Source: Reichenbachiella ulvae (lineage in GTDB: Bacteria; Bacteroidota; Bacteroidia; Cytophagales; Cyclobacteriaceae). Taken from it: a stretch of DNA of 64,000 nt. The translations under genes were made by a program, and so were the position numbers. Where the stretch lies: positions 558,001 through 622,000 of the forward strand of contig NZ_JAOYOD010000001.1 of the NCBI RefSeq assembly GCF_025833875.1. The letters are read 5' to 3'. Positions 34,001 through 39,405 of the stretch are shown here, piece by piece. Each line of letters starts with the position of its first letter. Within the stretch, counting starts at the first letter, position 1. Below the pieces are notes generated by a model that was not told the origin of the DNA, made no database searches, and worked only from the letters and a program-made list of their open reading frames with translations.

Positions 34001-34017
34001 TTTCTATAGCTATTCAT
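16021..34017 (-). CDS. Giant SprB-like repeat adhesin with T9SS type B C-terminal domain
   Basis: A single open frame of 5,998 residues. It has a signal peptide (1-22, ending ASA); a Ca-binding-type Asp/Asn segment DDGIDNDNDGFIDCYDGDC (26-44); FG-GAP/VCBS-type repeats to about 480 (e.g. VGDIDGDGTPEVVV); a linker domain to about 670; and then about 46 Ig-like beta-sandwich repeats, counted by the core L-x-x-G-x-Y. These run to about 5880, mostly with one Cys near the start and one near the end (TTGC), so probably disulfide-stapled. Residues from about 5903 form a type B CTD (gliding-motility-associated, DNGDALNDYF ... LPPGTYFYIF), the T9SS export signal. Three foreign modules are inserted in repeats at about 715-873, 1256-1443 and 3458-3529. 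Likely role: surface filament for gliding or adhesion, exported with the PorP/SprF protein encoded 7 bases downstream. The ligand is unknown. Confidence 0.93.
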   Translation of the reverse strand: MNSYRKIIFILPLLCISLIASAQEICDDGIDNDNDGFIDCYDGDCSGDAQCLEFYFGNAINCESEATSNPTFDVRLQWGSDDETAFNTANPAVGDIDGDGTPEVVVTNRENNTLTILDGATGSTQEGPRNVGFDIAHTVAIANLRDDDCGEIFVRGFKNGNLAMYDCELNQMWATTSNTGDKVGLISLADFDGDGVVELLHGNEIRNAHTGAVIIAGTGDFRTEVPHGTVAIDALPDGACTNCQGLEIVAGGKIYSVNIATATRTLERDINDILPADGQYAIKYNDWNFNSSSVTDYNLDGNVDVIFSGGQFVSGNLWTTVFFWDVTNNGVLTYNLPENHDHATGRINIADIDGDGSLNCTFNSKQRIYALDENMQEFWIKDVNEGTSGFSGSTVFDFDGDGAHEIVYRGEDYIHIIDGSSKTSLKTISCTSQTFEEYPLVADVDGDGQTEICVACSTDNNTPVSPYENGKYGQIRVYESNGENWQPSRAVWNQHAYFNVNVNDDLTIPITQQDMTKIFQSCEGSTNPENRPLNNFLGQSPYLDETGCPSFVSPDIELVSITNVGSAACPEVNFNVSVTIQNAGDVVLAGNLPITFYEGAPNDASSTKLNTVVTSISGFDIGESMTITAEVEGTGGDFDLYVSVNDDGTQDVPVASFFRPLTECEDNNNIDFVAVTSQTFDIQHEIISHNAKCDPTKPNNGDARVYYFGTTSETSEVVYEETFDDLTPGTEVDNGTSAWSFTETPNNADNLEVSNTGLSFELFFADTDGEAVWETAEIDISSYQSVDFSIDLKSSASAGSNDYLRVYSVIDGNKTSLTDGLQSGNFGTITATGSGAGTTMKIVAEVRNNSDDEFYYLDNVLVEGVTDAQSGEITAGFDFYWFQANNFNDTIYTGNRIATLASGTYQVVAASQTNSCVSAVEEIVITTTTDAPVVEIVKTQDFTNCGSPDGILDAYVIENGVQVTDGYTFTWYIGNDFTTVQSVGSSATGLLARTYSVVVTDNTSGCETTASEDVTTSVTLPVISVATLTNVTDCISSNGEIKVETDQNDVKYTFYWYDGQGIKATPDYSGTGNAGSGASGQFRKNLAPGWYTVVAQHTENPNPTFCYTEPIMVEVLDESGAPELSVDVRDNQSCSENGSGSATATVVGGDTEDYTFHYYSGSSVIAENEIFTVSGTNNQTALLLDAGQYLVTATDASNCTGRLQFTVEDDISYPTNPTNTDDIVIVPAISCNGTVISAGSIDASALSLDAVDTDEYEVVENGSFEVPDTKDPANAAFVEAGGPIGATNWFYIDQANTDGWSTYNDRAGEQYSNVIEIHPNGFNGGFQAYEGQQWAEINAHYFGTLYFDVVTKPGIRMSWGFAHRARRGGGEDVVALLIDDVAVGDAGTEIGRFSSDNSQWNYFSGDYTIPDGQTSTRFQFKAISSATNNELEGNLLDGIVFEVAEYYYELYQGGNSSGTPIAENTTAVFEGLDPGTYTISVVNNISGCPAEDITVLVEEADQEPVTVKQLSTSDEYCVGGNGTQNVVASTNPLIGEPVNGYDFTIYTGTDITATPYAGPITDMDGDYTFTGLANGSYTILVANNDNNCDVTTTTTIGTNSVDPIFATPIISDQSNCSGTPNGFASARIFGESKEDYTWSWTDISDNPITGKTSVDASVDGTANTISGMAAGTYKVTAFNTETGCSVGPEEVTIGYTPIYPSVNLNEVAANTGCTIGNGSLEAFAVDGGLNTQDNHTFEWYIGSFAAVSDLDSETPLTDGDDAGNGSVVALSGTNNSTISGLNAPSGNATYTVKVTKTDGGCANISTITLSSAPVAPIVTSATAVVTPVNSCIGSTTFPEGEIEIIDVNTDGSFTDQVNDYTYTWRIGGSTGTIINDGDNIGTLKGGTAAAITVADATTNHIKNLDAGTYYVSATNTATGCASAYVTVEVTESLASITLGENPGTDQTACTGDPTGSTEITATSAAGTDTFSFEFFNGQNTDAANQLPIASDPNLDQVSIANASGSTAAQISALPQGTYTALVTNEVTGCTDEIEFTIDNNLVDPIIDNTEATDVTITEVTQCSGSTAFADGQIQLNDVTGAGFNDEVNDYTYRWYIGNSNTGTQITDGTDIETQKGNTPIATVAVAGATTNHIQNISAGLYTVEAINNTTGCTSATVTIEMTENLLPITMTETPISDQISCTDAYTGETQINATNTDGDTFNFEFFIGTSTNAADKLGVAPRNAEANYDQVVISSASASNAATIAQLPGGTYTAMVTNTTTGCTEELEFTIDNNPTDPVIDNADAGDITVTPVNVCSGGAAFANGQIQLNDVTGGGFDDEVNDYTYRWYIGNSNTGTQITNGSDIETQKGVTPASNTNVTGATSNHIQNLSTGFYTVEAVNSTTGCISATVTIEVTEDLLPITMTETPISDQISCTDAYTGETQINASNTNGDTFNFEFFVGSSTNAADKLGVAPRSGEANYDQVVISSASSSNAATIEQLPGGVYTALVTNTTTGCTEELEFTIDNNPTDPVIDNTEAADVTITPVTVCSGVTAFANGEIQLNDVTGGGFDDEVNDYTYRWYIGNSNTGTQINNGTNIETQKGVTPAANAVVTGATSNHIQNLSAGLYTVEAVNTTTGCISATVTLEVTEDLLPITMTETPISDQISCTDAYTGETQINATNTDGDTFNFEFFIGTSTNAADKLGVAPRNAEADYNQVVISGASVSNAATIEQLPGGTYTARVTNTATGCTEELEFTIDNNPTDPVIDNADAGDITVTPVNVCSGGTAFANGQIQLNDVTGGGFDDEINDYTYRWYIGNSNTGTQITNGSDIETQKGVTPASNTNVTGATSNHIQNLSAGFYTVEAVNSTTGCISATVTVEVTEDLLPITMTETPISDQISCTDAFTGETQINASNTNGDTFNFEFFIGSSTNAADKLGVAPRNTEADYNQVVISSASASNAATIEQLPGGTYTARVTNTTTGCTEELEFTIDNNPTDPVIDNTEAADVNITHVTVCTGATTYPNGAIELTDVTGGGFDDEVNDYTYRWYIGNSNTGTQIDDLDDIETQKGNTAVTPNVSGSSTNHIQNLSAGLYTVEAVNNTTGCISATVTIEVEDQAPTFTFTAEVTQDNFTCDSSNPIGQVTANIDAADNSGYTIEWYRGTNTLSSNLLPAALASASGTTDSEGSNHIIDGLPQGTYTVKVIHDASQCFETQEVTIRRAYPIFTVNMSQTAQNECLPANGIARVDNVSVTYSDGGTAPIGYTPSYTYAWYQGESVAGTLLSQTTAELTEISAGEGLETGYYTVVVTDNNSSCSSNATRIEVLDNTPARPTADLSVGVIPSSCKAAGDITADLATNPGGNNIAFEWYEGTGDYDVDPSSGTPLTDGGTLTDTDFTVSITSTTGGLGTATTTIDGIAPGLYTVVMIDQTSGCRTQQVFDLPYIGQQATTTIAIKHVEECPDNGEATVGLADNVSIAYTGGSGTFEDGENVTSTGGATGIVNSDDGSTLVITTTSGDFINGENVTGDNSGATTSTSTTVTDGYIDGQVDDISEYTIYLYAGAGVPADKFATYTYEGDTYPKTISGAGLSPGDEVTFTGLPAGTYTAVAQQISNPAFAPGNTDQCFSAYATDAIDQRAFEPILDSSSITANTNCDEEGVAGQGLGGDGSISATVIKYQGDSTLANDFQFRWYIEGSESPGDEIQTNDNVLTSTANDLGPGTYVLQIERMGLVGPAVNGCMIEETFVVPHEPVEQQITATDITPITNCGGTGSIEVTGITSGNVGDYTFTWHQGTYGTTLAETGATLSGVAAGTYFVEARLTGTGSDGCATSPIELEIEDNTVLPDIVFTVDQLDSYCGDAITGGGDGQITANVNGQSAGDYTFEWFYGSGTSTTLAASGIVTQGTSGTNGQTATGLPQGTYTVRVTDNTDPNQTCLSTKQITLSEDLPILSVTASQYTLAHNTNCTDNGSFQINDVLEDGAAQGLANYTFLFEVAGGGALPGGVVASSTGAATDDNRLDNLPTGDYQVTITNDVTTCASTTVSFSIDDNTVDPNIVFTVDQLDTYCGDATTVGGNGQITASVSGEAAADYTFEWFYGTGTGTTLAASGIPTQGTSGTNGQTATGLPQGTYTVRVTDNTDPNNTCVSTKQISLSESLPIVTVTASQYTLNHNTNCTDNGSFQINDVLENSIAQGLAGYTFNFQVAGGGALPAGVTASTTGAATSNNRLDNLPTGDYQVTITNNTTECASTTVVFSIEDNTVDPNIVFTVDQLDTYCGDATTVGGNGQITASVSGEAAADYTFEWFYGTGTGTTLAASGIPTQGTSGTNGQTATGLPQGTYTVRVTDNTDPNNTCVSTKQISLSESLPIVTVTASQYTLNHNTNCTDNGSFQINDVLENSIAQGLAGYTFNFQVAGGGALPAGVTASTTGAATSNNRLDNLPTGDYQVSITNNTTECASTTVVFSIDDNTVDPNIVFTVDQLDAYCGDATSVGGTGQITASVSGEAAADYTFEWFYGAGTGTTLATSGIPTQGTSGTNGQTATGLPQGTYTVRVTDNTDPNNTCVSTKQITLSESLPIVTVTASQYTLNHNTNCTDNGSFQINDVLENSIAQGLAGYTFNFQVAGGGALPAGVTASTTGAATSNNRLDNLPTGDYQVTITNNTTECASTIIAFSIEDNTVDPDIVFTVDQLDSYCGDAATVGGTGQITASVSGNSELDYTFEWFYGSGTTTTLAASGIPTQGTSGTNGQTATGLPQGTYTVRVTDNTDPNNTCVSTKEITLQENTPVLSITDSEYSLVHNTNCTNENGTFEITSVLEDGIAQSIANYSFDFASEGGGALPAGVNETISGLAVDNNGLENLPAGNYQVTITNTTSQCTSSTVVFTIDDNTIAPTVTATTTADTYCVLVSNEGTGTLTITGGSATDYTYTWYKGTGTTDLLSANLGTTGAITNSGLNLTGLATGSYTVVVTDNNATDNNFGCTTTATFQVENDTETHTITEANVTGNINHVVDCGGSDGSITINNADVTSGDVNDYTFAWYTANPTVLISGESSATLLNREPGDYLVVATHNVTGCSTGQVAFEILDNSVAPEVTITVNSVDTSCDPDANEGNGALDWTITNDDGGNYTYQWYAGASVASGVALTDNGTIAGTSGGGVTSGTLSGIDGGAYVLLVTDNATPSNSCFVEATLLDSSGDPMLLEEDIPVFEISTVNKTENTNCINPNGEFEITGITSDGTAAALTDFTFTIQTSTGAAHGGTDVGNGHVSNLSAGRYQVIIEHISSECAGSTYEFSILDESMAPTLTFNLDQANEYCVGGNGQLTITTNATSPTIVWDHGPTTTTVSGLESQEYTVTVTDGVTGCVITDSYTVPFEPIDIQLSLTTDVIMTPATTCAPANGSIELTNINPDALSDYTYFLHTGTYTSGAGTNMGTTPVFTGLAPNMYYIEAYSNISGCMSDVFQIEVEDETAPPVVALADFDQVTNCDPTNPNGMLTVTADGSTSTTDYRFQWLNGPNDPTYAGIDVGSYTIEVENLATGCITTEVFGMSSIAAEPLLLNVSTTGNENCVDPNGMLAISVTNSTNETAVFEYYMVAGEEFDEAVITQAANNLNGNTASELEHGTYSIVVLDVDGGCSSDPNIIQIEDKTNTMMMEMIITQDHALTKCDLTRADGQATVVSVPDEPSRYTFTWHDGPSLSDPVLDSAAFTVHQLIDKTYTVHMVDRYTGCDITDQITITNETEEVPLPTINVLSDRTNCLTPNGVLRASVNEVTTGYTFEWTDVTNTTISNTILATGLDEGSYSVQATDTNTGCVSDAATAEVVDERVTPKFSVKTTDSQCNELIMGTNEYVGNGSADLVFTTPTIIEDFYWTMDDGTAAIDTADYASFISRDERLSGIGPNSYQVMVIDENDCASDVVPFEISTEIKIFNAVTDNGDALNDYFRITCADRFPNNKVKIFNRSGTLVYEIRWYEDDVNGRVFTGKSNTGLGGGKQGLPPGTYFYIFDKGEGQEGDVTQGYLELLR
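19388..22522 (-). repeat. Five tandem 627-bp repeats inside the giant adhesin gene
   Basis: A shared anchor (TTGATC-ACNGTGAATACAAT) starts at 20014, 20641, 21268, 21895 and 22522, exactly 627 bases (209 codons) apart each time. Each unit encodes two Ig-like domains (one with VFTVDQLD, one with VTASQYTL). The central units are almost identical: a 60-base comparison of 20701-20760 with the copy 627 bases on shows two differences. The outer units are more diverged. Confidence 0.95.
24699..27506 (-). repeat. Four tandem 702-bp repeats inside the giant adhesin gene
   Basis: The segment encoding ITMTETPISDQISCT recurs with its anchor (TCATAGTGAT-like) at 25401, 26103, 26805 and 27507, a spacing of exactly 702 bases (234 codons). 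Each unit encodes two Ig-like domains. A further diverged unit of nearly the same length lies towards 28204. The units are related to but distinct from the 627-bp family. Confidence 0.95.
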
Positions 34018-34258
34018 AGGATTGAAAAAAAAGTTCTACTTTTTATGCGTATTAAGGTTAAAAGGTAACCCGGCCCAATTTGATCTAATTCTACTAGAGA
34101 ATCCCCATTATATGTATAATGTATACTATTCACATGGCTAAAATAAGCATTGTGTACTATTTTGATATGAAATATGACAAATAGAAGTTGCTTTTTCGAT
34201 GAATTTACGGTATTTACGTACCAATTAGGGGATATGCGTAATGAACAAAATAAGTAGT
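34018..34258. other. Upstream region of the giant adhesin gene
   Basis: 241 AT-rich bases between the second adhesin's stop and the giant gene's start. No clear TTTG/TAnnTTTG pair was found. On the minus strand there is a TATACATTATACATATAAT stretch about 100 bases before the start. A promoter here is likely, because the gap separates two tightly packed PorP-adhesin pairs. Confidence 0.4.
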
Positions 34259-37200
34259 TTATTTTGCCATAAAAATAGCTCCTCCACTCTCATTTTGGCT
34301 GTCCGAACAGTTCATGATATAGTAGTATGTGCCATTGGGCAGTTCTCCGCCACCTACTTTCGTACCATCCCAAACGCAATCGTTCAGACTCGTGTCTGGA
34401 GAGAATTTGATGTCGCGAATTTTACGTCCTTTGGCGTCAAAAATAGTAACTGTACAGTCTGTTCCACTCACATTGGAGATTTGCCAGCAGTCGTTGATTC
34501 CGTCTCCATTAGGAGTGAAACTCTTGTCTGCTTTTACGCCAGGTATGACTAAAGTCACTGAGTCTCTGGTATAGCAACCTAAGATGTCTATACCTTCTAC
34601 CGCTACTAAAGTCCGTGCGTTTCTTGGGGTTACAGTTACATCATTGGCAAGTGGATTGTCAATCAACTCTGCAGGTATCCATCCTGGATCGATTGCGTCA
34701 GTAGACAATCCAACACTGAATTGATCATCATTTAGGTTGATTATTTTACCCAAATCTGGATCAGTTTCTATGGTGTTAGAACCTGTAGGAGTGATACTAA
34801 CCCCGCCTGATGTGTAATTAGATACCATCACAGGGTTGGCATCAAATGAGCATTCTAGATCATCTACCAGGCCAACAGTTACTTCAGATTCTGTACTAAC
34901 TTGTACTGAAGGATTTGACCCGAGTACTGTTCCTCCAATGGTTCTCCATTCATAAGATTGATAGTCGCCTTCTACTCTAATGATCAGGCTGTTCTCCTCA
35001 CACTTCTCAAAGTTGGAAGGATCTGAATTGTTGGATATAATTAAATCCAGAGCAGTCCCGCTAGGGGTGGCTGTAATGTCAATGGTTTGGGTTACGGGTG
35101 TGTAAGTACAGTTTTCTACTCCGTCATAGCTGGCCGTCACTGACACGTCATATGTCCCACTGGCACTGTGTGCATAGCTGATGGCTTGCCCTATCTGTGT
35201 AGCGCTTCCATCCGCAAAATCCCAGGTGTAAATGATGTCAAATCCGCCTTCTGCAGTAGCATTAGCTGAATAGTCTATTTCTGCTCCTTCACAAAGCGTA
35301 TTTGTGGAAGTAGTAATTGTAGGAGTAGGAGGTGTGACGGTTTCTAAAGTAAGCGCATCGCTGGTATAGCTACATCCGCTTCCTGATATAGTCACGGAAT
35401 AGTTACCTGCAACTGACGCTAACAATTCGTCTGGATTGGTTTCTGGAGTACTGAAACTTGCTCCATCCAATTTCCAATCATAGGTGTAACCTGGAAATGA
35501 AGTGGTGGATAATGCGAGTGTAGTTCCATCACAAAAAAGGTTGGGTAATGGATTCTTAACTGATACTGTAGGCAAGGCTACCACGGACAGCGATACAGGA
35601 TCTGAGGTTTTACCACACCCAGAGCTACTTGATATAGTAGTCAATTGATATTCGCCAGAGCTGTTGATATTAATGTCAGCCACCACAATTCCCGTTTGGG
35701 TACTAGCAGATAATTCAAAACCATTAGGGCCAGTCAGGATGAATTCCGAGCTGGGGTCTGCTGTGATGTTTACTGCTACTGTAGCGCCTTTACAATAAGG
35801 TGAAGTCCCTACAAATGAGAAAGAAGGCTTTGCATAAGTCCCAGCGACTGCATTTACCGTGGTAGCGTCAGAAGGAGTGCTACACCCATCGCCTATTTCG
35901 ACCGTATAGTTGCCTGGTGCTGCATCACTGACTGTCAAGGTGGAGCCAGTTTCACCAGCTAACACGCCTCCATTTCTTTTCCAAACCAAAGGCAGGCCTG
36001 TTTTGGACGCTTCTAAAATCACAGATTCACCAGTACACAATTCGGTGCTGCTAAGAGCGGTGATTTCTGGTGTATAACATATTTCGTTGAATTTAATTCC
36101 TAATTGACCGCTGACGTCTGCTGAAGATTTGTGCGTAAAGGCAAAATCTGCACGACCATCATTGTCAAAATCAGCTATTTTGATGTTTCTACTATTTTCT
36201 TGAATGGCAACAGTGGCTAGATCAAAATTGTTAAGTGACCCATCTCCTGGATTTAACAAAACGTAGAAATTAGTGGCGCCACCGATAGAACCTATTGCTA
36301 TATCCAAATCACCATCTCCGTCTACATCCCCAAGATCCAGACCCCAGGTTCTCTCAATATTTTGGATTAGAACAGTGGTTCCAAATGAAATACTGTTACC
36401 TACACCTGTGGTTGTATTTTTAGCGATTTCAGTCAAGTCAATGCTAATGTCGCCATTCGTTAATACTATATCCTTAAAACCGTCATTGTCTAAATCACCA
36501 GTTTTTAAGGCTCTGATATTGGATTGAGTCTCAAAGTATTGTGGTGTAGCGAAACTAATGCTGTTTGGTGCACTATTGTTTTGAATAACGTAGAAGCCCT
36601 GATTACTTTGATTGGAAACAATGATTTCTGGGAATCCATCATTATTTAAGTCAGAAACATCTAGTCCGCCAAGACCTGCAGTTCCTGAATTTTCGGTCGC
36701 ATTGATGGTTTGTACAGATCCGAAACTAATCGTACCCACGGTACTGTTGTTTTCGAAATAGTAAATGATATTCTCGTTATCGGCAATCGTGACAAGCTCA
36801 GGTTTGCCATCAAGATCCAAATCGTTTAAAGCTACTCTATTGGGTTTATGTGATTCAGTAGACACCTCTAGGCTGATTTCTTCAGCAAAAACGATGTTAT
36901 CAGCAGCTCCGCTTACACCAGTATTGTTTTTAAATACATATAAAAAGGAGGTGGCGTCATTCGTGTTTTCAGTACTAGCGATTTCAGGATATCCATCTCC
37001 ATCCATATCTCCACAAGTGATATTACTCAATGGTTGAACTGTAGACAGGGTAGAAATGCTGAAACTGGCATTAGCACTTCCTGTTCCACTACTTGTATTT
37101 GTAAATACAGTGACCAATGAAGATCCTGCATTAGAAATCATCACATCCATGTCTCCGTCTTGATCCAGATCGCAAGTACATAAATCCTGACTTTGATTGG

Positions 37201-37600
37201 CTCCACTTTCGAAGGTCCTTAAAGCACCTAATGAAGTCGATAGGGAAGAACTGGACTGACTCGTCCCATCAAATGTAGGAATAAATTTCTCGCTTGAATA
37301 GGCGATGAGACCGGTACTGGTATCAATGACCGAAACGTGATCAAAAGTAGCACCATATGGTACTGTAGTTTCAATCAATGACGCAGTGGCGTTGATATCA
37401 GTCGCGATAGCACCTCCAAAAAACACCGCTACATTGGTGGTAGGGAGATTGCTGCCAATTATACTTACTTTTTCTCCAGCTGCCGCAGAACCTGGACTCA
37501 CGCTGTTGATGTAAGGTGTTTGAGCCAAAAGCGAATGACTCATGATGATAGCTACTAGTAGGGTTAGGCTTTTGCTATTATATATAATGTGTCTCAGCAT
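34259..37600 (-). CDS. FG-GAP/Ig-repeat surface protein with T9SS type B C-terminal domain
   Basis: The 1,113-residue protein has a signal peptide (about 1-26, ending LLAQ) and an IPT/TIG-like domain (about 30-115, ISVNSVSPGSAAAGE-like start). An FG-GAP/VCBS propeller region follows at about 135-520, with repeated D-x-D-x-DG segments such as LDQDGDMDVMISN and GDMDGDGYPEIAS, then Cys-containing Ig-like domains and a PKD-like domain (IYTWDFADGS). The C-terminal type B CTD (from about 1015) contains FTPNGDGINDCWQI and ends with LPNGTYYYIMNC. It should be exported by T9SS and displayed on the surface or released. It starts 6 bases after the PorP-SPOR gene stop, so the two form an operon-like pair. 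Ligand unknown. Confidence 0.92.
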   Translation of the reverse strand: MLRHIIYNSKSLTLLVAIIMSHSLLAQTPYINSVSPGSAAAGEKVSIIGSNLPTTNVAVFFGGAIATDINATASLIETTVPYGATFDHVSVIDTSTGLIAYSSEKFIPTFDGTSQSSSSLSTSLGALRTFESGANQSQDLCTCDLDQDGDMDVMISNAGSSLVTVFTNTSSGTGSANASFSISTLSTVQPLSNITCGDMDGDGYPEIASTENTNDATSFLYVFKNNTGVSGAADNIVFAEEISLEVSTESHKPNRVALNDLDLDGKPELVTIADNENIIYYFENNSTVGTISFGSVQTINATENSGTAGLGGLDVSDLNNDGFPEIIVSNQSNQGFYVIQNNSAPNSISFATPQYFETQSNIRALKTGDLDNDGFKDIVLTNGDISIDLTEIAKNTTTGVGNSISFGTTVLIQNIERTWGLDLGDVDGDGDLDIAIGSIGGATNFYVLLNPGDGSLNNFDLATVAIQENSRNIKIADFDNDGRADFAFTHKSSADVSGQLGIKFNEICYTPEITALSSTELCTGESVILEASKTGLPLVWKRNGGVLAGETGSTLTVSDAAPGNYTVEIGDGCSTPSDATTVNAVAGTYAKPSFSFVGTSPYCKGATVAVNITADPSSEFILTGPNGFELSASTQTGIVVADININSSGEYQLTTISSSSGCGKTSDPVSLSVVALPTVSVKNPLPNLFCDGTTLALSTTSFPGYTYDWKLDGASFSTPETNPDELLASVAGNYSVTISGSGCSYTSDALTLETVTPPTPTITTSTNTLCEGAEIDYSANATAEGGFDIIYTWDFADGSATQIGQAISYAHSASGTYDVSVTASYDGVENCTYTPVTQTIDITATPSGTALDLIISNNSDPSNFEKCEENSLIIRVEGDYQSYEWRTIGGTVLGSNPSVQVSTESEVTVGLVDDLECSFDANPVMVSNYTSGGVSITPTGSNTIETDPDLGKIINLNDDQFSVGLSTDAIDPGWIPAELIDNPLANDVTVTPRNARTLVAVEGIDILGCYTRDSVTLVIPGVKADKSFTPNGDGINDCWQISNVSGTDCTVTIFDAKGRKIRDIKFSPDTSLNDCVWDGTKVGGGELPNGTYYYIMNCSDSQNESGGAIFMAK

Positions 37601-37606
37601 GACTTC

Positions 37607-39175
37607 TTATTCCAAAATGTTCAAAATGTAAACGTGGTCCAGGTTGTGTCTCGCACTCCATACAGCTTGCTCTTCTTCAGCTTGCCTCATGGTAGCCCCT
37701 TTGTGTACTACTACAACGTATTGTTTCATAGAACTGACATAAGCCACTATTGCTCCATGATATCCCATTTGGAAAATCTCGTCACTGTAATCTTCTGCAG
37801 ATTGGAAGTCATCAAACTCACCTGCCACTACGTGGTGACCAGGAGGTAATTCCAAAATATGTCTACCCATGCGGTGGGTGTTTTCGGGAAGCGCCACTTC
37901 TGGAGGTGTATTGGTCAATGCATCCGTCCATTTCACGATAGAAGCTTTGGTGCTATCCATATGAGTTTGAATATAAGTTGTGCCGATTTCCCATTCGCCT
38001 TCTGTATTGGTTCTGGTTTTTATCGGTATGCTCATATCGATTTGTTCGTTTACGACTTCCTTCTCTTCTACAGGAGTCGTATTGGCCACTACCGCAGTTT
38101 CTTCGACTACAGGATCCGGAGTAACTGGTGTCTCTTTTGGTTCTGGGGTGGTCTGAGCCGTTTGCTGCTCTTTCTGCTGTTGTGCTCTTTGTTCAGCCAA
38201 TTGCTGTCTTCGGGCTTCCGAACGCATTTCTTGTTCTCTGGTTTTTTTGAAATTTTGGATAAAAGAAAGACCTTGCTTTTGCTTTTTCTTTTTGTCTCCC
38301 ACATTGATTCCAAGACTGACCTCTAAAGTTCCAGATGAATATCCTTCTAGCTCAGTGTTGCCATATTCATATGAAAAACCAATGGCATATCTCTCCTGAA
38401 TTTTGATTCCAAAAAGTGCTGCCATGCTCAAATCTTCTCTGTAGCTAAGTCCGGCCCAGACGATGTGTCCGAGGTGCGCCATGACTGCTGCTTCGTATTG
38501 TGGCATATTTACCAGAGAGAACCTATATATAAGGTGTGGTTCGATGGCCAATGACTTATTCAGCAGGAACCTGTAGTTGGCATTGATCATGATGTTTTCC
38601 CAAGGCTTTAATTGCACCGAACTAAAAGCATCTGGACTCACTACATCTCTGCCGATCAGATTAGGTATTGAGAGCCCAACGTTAAAATCCCTAAAATAGT
38701 AGGAGAGTCCAACGTCAGCGGTAACGTAAGAGGTATTAGTTCCGGTTAGCGCCAAAAGAGTCGGGTCATTGCCCGCTTCGATATCGTAACCAGAATAGCC
38801 ACCTCCTACAGATAGTCCGAATCTAATGTAGGATCTGTTTCTTCTGTCCAATTCCATTAAATACCCGCCTGTGATTTTGGCACCCGAAGAGTTGATGGCA
38901 TCTACATTGTCATTGTAGGCAAAGGCACCGATGGAAAAGTTGGATTCTAAAGGAGTGTGGAAACTCACATGTGAATTCATAGGGGCGCCTTCCAGACCGA
39001 TCCATTGCTGGCGATGTACACCATATATAGTGGTATAGCCAGCCGAACCTGCATAGGCAGAGTTGAGTACATAGGGGTTCATGAAAAACTGACTATATAC
39101 TCTTTGATCTTGTGCATAGAGGTTAGAAGCTGAGGCTAACCAAAGCAGTAAGAGTGGGAATGTTATTTTCTTCAT
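37607..39175 (-). CDS. PorP/SprF-family protein with C-terminal SPOR-like domain
   Basis: From the Met at 39175 (MKKITFPLLLLWLASASNLYAQ, a clear signal peptide) the protein has 522 residues; a longer frame from 39223 would place 16 residues before the signal and is less likely. Residues to about 290 are a PorP/SprF barrel (QRVYSQFFMNPYVLNSAYAG, RQQWIGLEGAP). A Lys/Arg/Gln-rich, then Pro/Glu/Thr-rich linker follows (about 300-400). The last 80 or so residues (GHHVVAGEFDDFQSAEDYSD ... KQYVVVVHKG) look like a SPOR-type domain, which in other proteins binds denuded peptidoglycan glycans. The arrangement would tie an adhesin-anchoring barrel to the cell wall. The SPOR assignment rests on pattern only. 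The adhesin gene follows after 6 bases. Confidence 0.87.
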   Translation of the reverse strand: MKKITFPLLLLWLASASNLYAQDQRVYSQFFMNPYVLNSAYAGSAGYTTIYGVHRQQWIGLEGAPMNSHVSFHTPLESNFSIGAFAYNDNVDAINSSGAKITGGYLMELDRRNRSYIRFGLSVGGGYSGYDIEAGNDPTLLALTGTNTSYVTADVGLSYYFRDFNVGLSIPNLIGRDVVSPDAFSSVQLKPWENIMINANYRFLLNKSLAIEPHLIYRFSLVNMPQYEAAVMAHLGHIVWAGLSYREDLSMAALFGIKIQERYAIGFSYEYGNTELEGYSSGTLEVSLGINVGDKKKKQKQGLSFIQNFKKTREQEMRSEARRQQLAEQRAQQQKEQQTAQTTPEPKETPVTPDPVVEETAVVANTTPVEEKEVVNEQIDMSIPIKTRTNTEGEWEIGTTYIQTHMDSTKASIVKWTDALTNTPPEVALPENTHRMGRHILELPPGHHVVAGEFDDFQSAEDYSDEIFQMGYHGAIVAYVSSMKQYVVVVHKGATMRQAEEEQAVWSARHNLDHVYILNILE

Positions 39176-39405
39176 ACAAAACACCTGTTTATAAAAACGA
39201 AGGACTATTAGGTGGTTCATCATTTTTACAAAATCTTTTCAAAACTAATCGAAAAATACCAAAGTAAAGAATATGCTTCCTGCTTGGATGCATCGAAAAG
39301 ATTCGAAAATTTGCTTAATATTACAAAATTGCAGCATAGTTATGAAGTATGAGTTATTATATATTTTTTTGTACTTTACTTTGAAATGTATTCAGCACTA
39401 GTGGA

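Noticed and set aside
34241..34552. 103-residue frame overlapping the end of the second adhesin
   Set aside because: It is antisense to the conserved type B C-terminal domain and has no recognisable features.
39176..39223. Longer start of the PorP-SPOR gene
   Set aside because: It puts 16 residues before a textbook signal peptide that begins at Met 39175.
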